From contig DXZO01000005.1 of assembly GCA_019419625.1 (NCBI GenBank), positions 8,005 through 72,004 on the forward strand: a DNA stretch of 64,000 nt, written 5' to 3'. Shown in pieces: positions 43,446-50,058 of the stretch (positions are counted from its first letter, which is position 1; every line of letters starts with the position of its first letter). The notes under the pieces are model-generated. The model was given only the letters and a program-made list of their open reading frames with translations. It made no database searches and was not told the DNA's origin. The translations under genes and the position numbers were made by a program. The DNA comes from Collinsella sp. (GTDB lineage: Bacteria > Actinomycetota > Coriobacteriia > Coriobacteriales > Coriobacteriaceae).

Positions 43446-43835
43446 ATGGGTAAGACTTTCAACTTTATCTCGGGTGCGCTCTTCGGTGCTGCCGCCGGCG
43501 CCATCATCGGCGTCGCCCTGGCTCCGCGCTCGGGCGCCGAGACCCGCGCCATGGCTGCCGATATCGCCAACGACGCCTGGGATAACATGCGCGACACCTA
43601 CGAGCACGGTGCCGAGGAGGCCCGCGCCGCGGTCAACGATTTTGGCCCGATGGTCGACGCCAAGACCGATGACCTGCGTGCCAAGGTTGACCTTGCCCGC
43701 GAGCGCATGGACCAGCTGCGTGAGCAGCTCAACGACGCCATCTCGGGCGGCAATGTGACGCCCGCCGCCGATGTCGTGGTCGAGAACGCCGTCGAGGCCG
43801 ACGCCGAGGCCGCGGAGCCTTCGACCGAGGCATAA
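43446..43835 (+). CDS. YtxH-like small protein
   Basis: The 129-aa protein starts with a hydrophobic, Gly/Ala-rich helix (FISGALFGAAAGAIIGVALA) followed by PRSGAETR, the YtxH family hallmark. An amphipathic, probably coiled-coil part runs from about 45 to 105, with an acidic Ala/Glu tail. These proteins sit at the membrane; their roles are poorly known, often linked to general stress. AGGAGAGG precedes two possible ATGs (43440, 43446); the second has better spacing. Its stop overlaps the next start (TAATG). Confidence 0.8.
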   Translation: MGKTFNFISGALFGAAAGAIIGVALAPRSGAETRAMAADIANDAWDNMRDTYEHGAEEARAAVNDFGPMVDAKTDDLRAKVDLARERMDQLREQLNDAISGGNVTPAADVVVENAVEADAEAAEPSTEA

Positions 43836-44590
43836 TGCGCGCCGGGGATTTTGTCGGCGCTAAGATCTATCGCAAGCCTACCGAGGATAAGCGCACCAAA
43901 AAAGACGGCACGCCGCGCAGCCCTAAAAAGCTCGGCAAGATTCACTTTCCGGTCTTTACCCCGGGCGGTACGCGCGTGGTGGGCTTTATGGTCCGCCAGT
44001 CCGATATCGCGGGCATGATCGAGCGTCCCGATCGATTCGTAGCGCTCGACGCCATTGGTGTCTACGAGGGCGCCATTGCGGTCGATGACGTCAAGGACAC
44101 GTACGATGCCGCCGCCGCCAAGCGCCTCGACATCAACCTGGACGATTGCATCATCTGGGTCGGTATGGACGTGCGCACGGAATCGGGCGACGTCGTGGGC
44201 TATTGCTCGGACGTCGAGTTCAAGCCGCGCTCGGGCATCGTGCAGGCATTCTATGTGACCGCCGGTGCTGCTTCGAGTGTTTTGGTTGGTGACACGCAGG
44301 TGCCGCCGACGATGCTGCGCGGCTACGAGAACGGCGCGATGATTGTCTCGGACGAGGTCAAGGCGCTCGGGTATTCGGGCGGCGCGGCCGCCAAGGTTGC
44401 CGAGGCCAGTGTCGTGGTGGGCGACAAGGTCAAAAAGGGCGCCAAGGTGCTCGACGACAAGGGATCGGTCGCCGTGGACAAGGGCAGTCGCGCACTGGGC
44501 AAGCAGCTCGGCAAGACGCGCGGTATGTTCAAGGCCTTTAAGGACGAATACCAAAAGGCGAGCGGAGGCTCGTCTAAAGCTACAAAATAG
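43835..44590 (+). CDS. PRC-barrel domain protein
   Basis: The 251-aa protein appears to contain two PRC-barrel-like beta modules. The first is about residues 1-90 (RAGDFVGAKIYR, then KIHFPVFTPGGTRVVGFMVR); the second about 100-175 (WVGMDVRTESGDVVGYCSDV). A C-terminal Lys/Ala-rich segment follows (about 185-251). PRC barrels occur in photosynthetic reaction centres, RimM and many small bacterial proteins, usually as interaction platforms. Translational coupling with the YtxH protein suggests they work together at the membrane. Specific function unknown. Confidence 0.72.
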   Translation: MRAGDFVGAKIYRKPTEDKRTKKDGTPRSPKKLGKIHFPVFTPGGTRVVGFMVRQSDIAGMIERPDRFVALDAIGVYEGAIAVDDVKDTYDAAAAKRLDINLDDCIIWVGMDVRTESGDVVGYCSDVEFKPRSGIVQAFYVTAGAASSVLVGDTQVPPTMLRGYENGAMIVSDEVKALGYSGGAAAKVAEASVVVGDKVKKGAKVLDDKGSVAVDKGSRALGKQLGKTRGMFKAFKDEYQKASGGSSKATK

Positions 44591-44662
44591 CGACGTACCA
44601 AATGATGGGAGGCAAGCCGGAGACCTGTTGCTCCGGCTTGCTGTGTTTATGGGGGAGGGCAC

Positions 44663-46069
44663 ATGCGCCAAAACGGATCCAACTTAAACGGGCGTTCGGG
44701 TGCGCGTCCGACGGCGCGCCGCGACCTGGGGCAGCTGCCCAGCGGTCAGCGCCGTCGCCGCCGTAAGCCCGGCGCGATGTACCTCAACCATAGCCGCGGG
44801 TTTAGCGACCGCAGCGCGCGCATCGGCAACGGGCGCTCGCCGCGCCGACCGTCCCGTCTGCCCTATGCGCTCATTGCCGTGGGCTGTGCGCTCGTGCTGT
44901 TTATCGCTGCCGTCGTGGGCTACGTCAACCGCAGCGTGGACGTGGAACTCAACGGGCAAAAGACCGCGGTGCGCGTGGGCTCTACGCTGCAGAATCTCAT
45001 CGACGACCAGGAGTTGACTGACACCTACGACGCAGGCGACCTGCTGGCCGTCGATGACAGCGTGCTCAAGCGCCATGGCGGCGAAAAGCTGTCGGTTAAG
45101 GTGGACGGCAAGCGCATAAAACAGGGCAAATGGGATAGCCGCGAACTTGAGGGTGGCGAGAAGGTGACGGTCAAGGATGGCCGTAACACCTACGAGAAGC
45201 ATGAGGTTCAGGCTACGGTTATCGAGCCCAAGCTCAAGGTCGAGGGCACGGGTGCTATCGAGTATGTGCAGACGTGGGGCGTTCAGGGCCGCTCCGAGGT
45301 GTGGGTTGGTGAGCAGTCGGGCAAGACGCAGGACCGCGGCGAGGTTGTGCCCGCCACCGATTGCGTCGTTGCGTGCGCCAGCGTGGCGCCCAAGGGCAAC
45401 GAAAAGTACGTGGCGCTGACGTTTGACGAGGGTCCGAGCGGCGCCACCAAACAGATCTTGCAGGTGCTCAAGGAAAAGGGCGTTACCGCGACGTTCTTCC
45501 TTTCGGGCGATGCGGCCGAGGCCTCGCCTGCCACGGCCAAGGCGATTGTCGATGCCGGGTGCGAGATCGGATCCAACAGCTACAGCGACGATTCGCTCAA
45601 GGGTCAGGACCGTGAGACGGTACGCGAACAGATCACGAAAGGCACCGATGCGATTAAGTCGGCGACCGGCGTGAAGACGATGCTGCTGCGTGCTCCCTAC
45701 GCTGCCTTTGACGAGCAAAACTGGATTGATGCGATGGACCTGGTCTCCGCCGTGGTCTCGTGGAATATTGACTCGGGCGACTGGCTGCTCAACGGTGCCG
45801 ACGAGCAGGTCTCAACGGTGCTCGATTCGGTGACGCCGGGCAATATCGTGCTGCTCACCGATAGAGACGAATGCGCCGAGCAGACGCTCGAGGCGCTGCC
45901 GCAGATTATCGACGGCCTTGTCGCCGACGGCTACAAGATCGTGACGCTCAGCGACCTGGTCAAGACGGACACGTCGCTGAGCAAAAAGCTCACCTCGCTG
46001 ACGAAGGTCACCATGCCCAAGGACGCCGTGTTCCCCCAACTTGCCGAGGACGATGACACCACAGAGTAG
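44663..46069 (+). CDS. Membrane-anchored polysaccharide deacetylase-like protein, metal site degenerate
   Basis: The 468-aa protein has a basic N-terminus, one membrane helix (about residues 67-88), a DUF348/YabE-like stretch (about 92-170; VDVELNGQKTAVRVGSTLQN) and a C-terminal NodB fold (about 250-440). Motif 1 is TFDEGP instead of TFDDGP. The HTxxH pair of motif 2 is replaced by NSYSDDS. Motif 3 keeps RAPY, and the motif-5 LLHD is LLTD. All histidine metal ligands are therefore missing, so deacetylase activity is doubtful. It may bind peptidoglycan or act as a pseudoenzyme. Its stop lies in a hairpin. Confidence 0.78.
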   Translation: MRQNGSNLNGRSGARPTARRDLGQLPSGQRRRRRKPGAMYLNHSRGFSDRSARIGNGRSPRRPSRLPYALIAVGCALVLFIAAVVGYVNRSVDVELNGQKTAVRVGSTLQNLIDDQELTDTYDAGDLLAVDDSVLKRHGGEKLSVKVDGKRIKQGKWDSRELEGGEKVTVKDGRNTYEKHEVQATVIEPKLKVEGTGAIEYVQTWGVQGRSEVWVGEQSGKTQDRGEVVPATDCVVACASVAPKGNEKYVALTFDEGPSGATKQILQVLKEKGVTATFFLSGDAAEASPATAKAIVDAGCEIGSNSYSDDSLKGQDRETVREQITKGTDAIKSATGVKTMLLRAPYAAFDEQNWIDAMDLVSAVVSWNIDSGDWLLNGADEQVSTVLDSVTPGNIVLLTDRDECAEQTLEALPQIIDGLVADGYKIVTLSDLVKTDTSLSKKLTSLTKVTMPKDAVFPQLAEDDDTTE

Positions 46070-46106
46070 TCATTGGGTAGTCGTTTAAGAACGTCCCCAA
46101 TGGCTA
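46067..46106. repeat. Hairpin overlapping the deacetylase stop, GTCCCC family
   Basis: TAGTCATTGGG (beginning at the stop codon) pairs with CCCAATGGCTA around a loop that carries TTTAAGAACGTCC. It is related to the elements at 33849 and 37555. There is no U-tract. Confidence 0.6.
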
Positions 46107-46183
46107 TGTCACGGATACGTCAGCGTTTGGTATGCCTGCAATGTGCAGCGCATAAATTCGATGCCGCAGGGCGATGCTGATGC

Positions 46184-46189
46184 TATAGT
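46184..46189 (+). promoter_or_regulatory. Candidate extended -10 promoter of mgtE
   Basis: TGCTATAGT gives an extended -10 (TGn TATAGT). It lies about 210 bp before the mgtE start and would produce a long leader. Confidence 0.45.
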
Positions 46190-46199
46190 TACTGCGGTT

Positions 46200-46381
46200 A
46201 ATGAGGGTCAAGAGAAAGGTTACAGGTGAAATCCAAACCTCGACCATACAGTCGATGACCCCATGCAGGTGCTTTTTGCGCATGCACGGGGTGTAAGCGT
46301 CGAGCGGCGTGCCGCCCGCGCATGCGTATACATATCCAGAAGCCCCCGGACGCCGCACGCGCGGCCGCGTCCGGAGGAATA
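46200..46381 (+). promoter_or_regulatory. Structured 5' leader of mgtE
   Basis: The roughly 180-nt leader contains three plausible stems: CGAC-CATACA-GTCG (about 46240-46255); CCCCATGCA...TGCACGGGG (about 46260-46292); and CCGGACGC...GCGTCCGG (about 46347-46376) ending right before the Shine-Dalgarno sequence. The last could hide or frame the ribosome-binding site. Mg-transporter genes often have Mg-sensing leaders; the M-box consensus could not be confirmed by eye. Confidence 0.45.
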
Positions 46382-46414
46382 ATGATGGGGAGCACCATTG
46401 AATTATCTGAGTGA
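46382..46414 (+). CDS. Short upstream ORF overlapping the mgtE start
   Basis: ATGATGGGG...TGA encodes MMGSTIELSE, preceded by a strong Shine-Dalgarno TCCGGAGGAATA. It overlaps the proposed TTG start of mgtE (46398) in a different frame, and its TGA ends 1 nt before an in-frame mgtE ATG (46416). This fits translational coupling or a regulatory leader peptide. Seen by sequence only. Confidence 0.5.
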   Translation: MMGSTIELSE

Positions 46415-48242
46415 GATGCTCAAATTGCCAGTCTTGGACGTCGACGGCGAAAAGCTCGGCGTGGTCAACGATTTTGGCATTGCAACTGGCGAAGTTTTTC
46501 CGCACGTGACGTCGCTCGCGTTCCGCGGTCCCGGCAAGACGCCGTTTATGATCAGCTGGCGCAAATGGGTCGACCGTATCGATGAGACGGGCGTGTATCT
46601 CAACACATCTGCCACCAATATTCGCTTCTCGTACCTGCAACCGACCGAGCTGTTGCTGGCGCGCGATGTTCTCAATAAGCAGATCGTCGACACGCAGGGC
46701 ATGAAGGTCGTGCGCGTCAACGACATCAAGTTTTCCATGTCGGGCGAAAACCAGCTGCGCCTGCTGGGTGCCGAGGTCGGTGCCCGCGGTCTGCTACGCG
46801 CCATCAGCCCCGCACTCGAGCATATCGTCGAAGGCTTTATGAAGCACCTGGGCAAGCCGCTCAGCGAGGACATCATCGCTTGGTCCTACATGGACCTGCT
46901 CGACCGCTCGACTAAAAACATTCAACTCTCGGTGTCGCACAAGACGCTCGGCGAGCTGCACCCTGCCGACATCGCCGATATTATCGAGCAGCTCGACCCG
47001 CGCCTACGTGCGCAGGTGTTTGCGCAGCTCGATACTGCCCAGGCCGCCGAGGCCATCTCGGAGTTCGATGACGACGAGCTTATGACCGAGATGCTCGAGG
47101 GCCTGTCCGACACGGACGCATCGTCGATGCTGGCCATGATGGACCCGGACGACGCTGCCGACCTGATCGACGAGCTTGATTACGAGAAGGCCGAGAAGCT
47201 CCTGCGCCTGATGGGCGTCAAGGAGGAGAAGGCGATTCGTAACCTGCTGGGGTATGAGGACAACACCGCCGGCCGCATCATGACCTCGGAGTTTGTCTCC
47301 CTGCCCGCCACGGCAACGGTCGGTGACGCCATCGAGGCGATTCGCGAGCTCGACGAGGACTTCGAGAGCGTCTACTACGTCTATACCGAGGATCCGAGCG
47401 GCATGCTGACCGGCGTGCTTTCGCTGCGCACGCTGATTGTAGCCGACCGCGACGCCACGCTGGGTCAGCTGGCCTATCGCGACCTGGTCTATGTGTCGCC
47501 CGACGAGGACCAGGAAGACGTGACGGACGAGATGACCAAGTACGACCTGGTTGCCATCCCTGTCTGCGACGAGAACCGTCATATCCTTGGTATCGTGACC
47601 TTCGACGACGCCATGGACGTTATCGCCGAGGAGCATCAGGAGGACCTGCAGATCGCCGGTGTCGGCTCGGGCGATAGCGCGTCGGACGACTCGACGAACG
47701 TGCTCAGCTGGTTTGTGCATCGCCAGTACTGGGTTGTCGTGTGGGGTATTGCCTCGTGCATCATGGCGACCGTGCTGGGAACGGCGCTCGGCTCCGCGCA
47801 TCTGGTGGTGTTCCCCATGTGCGCCATGCCGCTCGTGCTGCTGGCGGCCTCGCGCATGGTGTCGTTCGTCAAGAACTACTTCCTGGAGTATGACGGTCAC
47901 GACGACGAGCCCAAGCCGTATCTGGGATTCTTCTTCCAGAGCACGGGCATGGGCCTGATTCTGTCACTCGTGACCTACCTGTGCGCCCAGCTGGTGCGCA
48001 CCGCTGCATTCCCCGATGCGCCCATGTTTGAGGAGCAACTCTTTACCGGGTGCTTTAATATCGCTGCCATCATTTGCTTGGTTGGCAACATGAGTGCCGT
48101 GATTTACCTGATGGTGCTGTTCTGGCGTGACGAGCATGACCTCAACACGTCGGGCACCGCCATGAACGTTATTGCCGTCATGATCTCGTGTGTGGCGTAT
48201 TGCATCGCCGCGGTGCTGCTCGCCATGTCAGTCATGGGCTAG
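46398..48242 (+). CDS. mgtE: Magnesium transporter MgtE with N-terminal PRC-barrel-like domain
   Basis: The 614-aa protein begins with a PRC-barrel-like domain (about 1-170; SEMLKLPVLDVDGEKLGVVN). The MgtE N domain follows (about 175-290; LHPADIADIIEQLD and MDPDDAADLIDEL), then a CBS pair (about 300-420; YEDNTAGRIMTSEFV) and membrane helices (about 445-614). CBS and N domains close the channel when cytosolic Mg2+ is high. The start is uncertain: TTG 46398 has GGGGAG upstream, while ATG 46416 (codon 7) directly follows a short upstream ORF. The next gene, an Nramp-like protein, starts 8 bp after the stop. Confidence 0.9.
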   Translation: MNYLSEMLKLPVLDVDGEKLGVVNDFGIATGEVFPHVTSLAFRGPGKTPFMISWRKWVDRIDETGVYLNTSATNIRFSYLQPTELLLARDVLNKQIVDTQGMKVVRVNDIKFSMSGENQLRLLGAEVGARGLLRAISPALEHIVEGFMKHLGKPLSEDIIAWSYMDLLDRSTKNIQLSVSHKTLGELHPADIADIIEQLDPRLRAQVFAQLDTAQAAEAISEFDDDELMTEMLEGLSDTDASSMLAMMDPDDAADLIDELDYEKAEKLLRLMGVKEEKAIRNLLGYEDNTAGRIMTSEFVSLPATATVGDAIEAIRELDEDFESVYYVYTEDPSGMLTGVLSLRTLIVADRDATLGQLAYRDLVYVSPDEDQEDVTDEMTKYDLVAIPVCDENRHILGIVTFDDAMDVIAEEHQEDLQIAGVGSGDSASDDSTNVLSWFVHRQYWVVVWGIASCIMATVLGTALGSAHLVVFPMCAMPLVLLAASRMVSFVKNYFLEYDGHDDEPKPYLGFFFQSTGMGLILSLVTYLCAQLVRTAAFPDAPMFEEQLFTGCFNIAAIICLVGNMSAVIYLMVLFWRDEHDLNTSGTAMNVIAVMISCVAYCIAAVLLAMSVMG

Positions 48243-48250
48243 GTGGTCGC

Positions 48251-49513
48251 GTGCAAAATACCAAGCAAAAGTCGGGCACCAAGCAAAAGCTGACCATCGC
48301 GGCCATCTTTGGTGCTATGGGTCCCGGTCTGCTGGCGGCGCTTTCGGGCAATGACGCCGGCGGCATTGCAACGTATTCCAGCGCGGGCGCCAGCTATGGC
48401 TATAAGATGCTCTGGATGCTTCCCGTCATGACTGTGCTGCTCATCGTGACGCAGGAGACTGCGGCGCGCTGCGGCTGCGTCACGGGCAAGGGCCTGGCAT
48501 CGCTCATTCGCGAGCGCTTTGGCGTGCGCAAGAGTGTACTTGCTATGGCGGCGCTGTTGATCGCCAACACGGCTGTGACCATTTCGGAGTTTGCGGGTAT
48601 TGCGAGCGGCCTTGCCCTCTTTGGCGTGCCGGCGAGCATCTCGGTGCCGTTGGTGGCGCTGCTGGTGTGGATGCTTACCATGTCGGGGAGTTTCCAGCGC
48701 ATCGAGAAGATTCTGCTGCTGGTGAGCTGCGTGTTCGTGACCTACATCGTCGCCGCGTTTATGGCTGGCCCCAACTGGGGTGAGGTCGCGGTCGACCTGG
48801 TCGTGCCTAACATTCAAAATGACCCCAGCTACGTGTCGCTCGTGGTCGCAACGATCGGTACCACCATCGCGCCGTGGATGATTTTCTTGGCGCAGAACAA
48901 CGTGGTCGATAAGAACGCGGGCGAGGACGACATCGTGCTGCAGCGTATTGATACCGTGAGCGGCTCGCTTGCCGCCGATGTTATTGCCGGCTTTATTATC
49001 ATCACGACCGGCACGGTGTTGTTCCCGGCGGGTATTCAGATTAGCGATGCTGCCGATGCTGCCCGCGCGCTGGAGCCTATTGCGGGTCAGTGGTCTACGG
49101 TACTGTTTGCCTCGGGCCTGGTCGCGGCGAGTTTCTTGGCTGCCTGCGTGCTGCCGGGCGTTACGTCGAGCGCTATCTGCGAGGCATTTGGCTGGGAGCG
49201 CGGTGCCGACCGCAGCTGGGACGAGGCCCCGGTCTATCGCGGCATCATTACGGCCATCATCGGTATCTCTGCCGTGCTGGTGCTTATGCCCGGCGTCGAT
49301 CTGTTCCAGATTATGATGACCTCGCAGGTCATCAATGGCGTGCTACTGCCCGTGGTTCTGGTGTTCCAGGTGGTTATCGCCGCCGACCGTCACATTATGG
49401 GCGCCAACCGCAACGGCCGCGTATGGAACGTGCTCACGTGGGCGACTATCGGCGTGATTACGGTGCTCACGGTCGTCATGTTTGTCCTGCAGGCGATGGG
49501 CTACAGCGCTTAA
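48251..49513 (+). CDS. Nramp-related transporter of the NRMT (magnesium) type
   Basis: The 420-aa SLC11/Nramp-family protein has about 11 membrane helices. The helix-1 metal motif DPGN of classical Nramps reads GNDAGG here (Asp35, Gly38). The helix-6 MPHN-like motif reads APWMIFLAQNN (about 207-217), so the transition-metal-selecting methionine and the histidine are not conserved at their usual places. This divergence matches the NRMT clade, proposed and shown for an Eggerthella protein to carry Mg2+ and Mn2+. Being directly downstream of mgtE strengthens a magnesium role. The start is GTG 48251 with AGGTGG upstream. Confidence 0.82.
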   Translation: MQNTKQKSGTKQKLTIAAIFGAMGPGLLAALSGNDAGGIATYSSAGASYGYKMLWMLPVMTVLLIVTQETAARCGCVTGKGLASLIRERFGVRKSVLAMAALLIANTAVTISEFAGIASGLALFGVPASISVPLVALLVWMLTMSGSFQRIEKILLLVSCVFVTYIVAAFMAGPNWGEVAVDLVVPNIQNDPSYVSLVVATIGTTIAPWMIFLAQNNVVDKNAGEDDIVLQRIDTVSGSLAADVIAGFIIITTGTVLFPAGIQISDAADAARALEPIAGQWSTVLFASGLVAASFLAACVLPGVTSSAICEAFGWERGADRSWDEAPVYRGIITAIIGISAVLVLMPGVDLFQIMMTSQVINGVLLPVVLVFQVVIAADRHIMGANRNGRVWNVLTWATIGVITVLTVVMFVLQAMGYSA

Positions 49514-49531
49514 CGCCCACTTTTGCTTCCG

Positions 49532-49566
49532 AACAGGCCGCAGCGATGGACTGCGGCCTGTTTTTT
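49532..49566 (+). terminator. Terminator of the mgtE operon
   Basis: AACAGGCCGCAG / CTGCGGCCTGTT is followed by a T-run ending near 49566. The 12-bp stem is perfect. Confidence 0.88.
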
Positions 49567-49595
49567 GCCCGCTATAGGGCATTAGTTATATGGCA

Positions 49596-49825
49596 GTGGA
49601 CAAAAAATGCCAAATATGAGTACTGTTGCTAAGTGAATAGCATTTACATCCAAGAAGATAATGAACATAGCCGATAGTATGTTCATTAAAATTGGCTCCA
49701 ATATGTCTTAAACCAGTCAGGTTGGCTGCTTTAGGGGGTTGTAGGGGTCGCTCGGACGTCATTTTGGGTGGTTTTGCCTGCTACTAAAATGGTAACAGTA
49801 CTCATATTTGCCACTTTTTGTCCAC
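49596..49825. repeat. 230-bp MITE-like element
   Basis: The 32-bp ends at 49596-49627 and 49794-49825 match as inverted repeats at 30 of 32 positions (core AAATATGAGTACTGTT). The interior is AT-rich compared with the chromosome and has no frame. It sits in the 545-bp gap after the Nramp-like gene. Confidence 0.8.
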
Positions 49826-49997
49826 GACCTCTTGGAGTCGGCTCGAAAAGAGTGATTTTGGGTTGTTTGCTGCGGGTGTGGGCTTGGAAACAACGCTCGG
49901 GGTGGCGAGGTGCCCAGAATTCGGTCGCAAGGAGGGCGTTCCTCGGCTGTGCCAAGAGTGTCCCTAGGTGCCGGCACATAAGGAACGTCCCTAACTG

Positions 49998-50035
49998 CCG
50001 GAGGGGGTGCCTGCCGTGGCAGGCACCCCCTCCGG
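49998..50035 (-). terminator. Perfect 18-bp hairpin at the 3' end of the acyltransferase gene
   Basis: CCGGAGGGGGTGCCTGCC and its perfect complement are separated by only 2 nt, 23 bp past the leftward gene's stop. It is extremely stable, with no T-run. Confidence 0.75.
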
Positions 50036-50058
50036 ATGTGGGAAGTTTGCGCTGCAGG

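Larger units (their letters stand above)
49514..50058. other. 545-bp gene-free stretch
   Basis: It holds the mgtE-operon terminator (49532-49566), a 230-bp TIR element (49596-49825), about 130 bp with no recognised content apart from AAGGAACGTCCCTAACTGCC (49978-49998), and the terminator hairpin at 49998-50035. No credible coding frame. Confidence 0.6.

Noticed and set aside
46200..46381. M-box magnesium riboswitch
   Set aside because: Stems and a CATACAG word are present, but the conserved M-box core could not be aligned by eye; kept as an unassigned structured leader. A covariance-model scan would decide.
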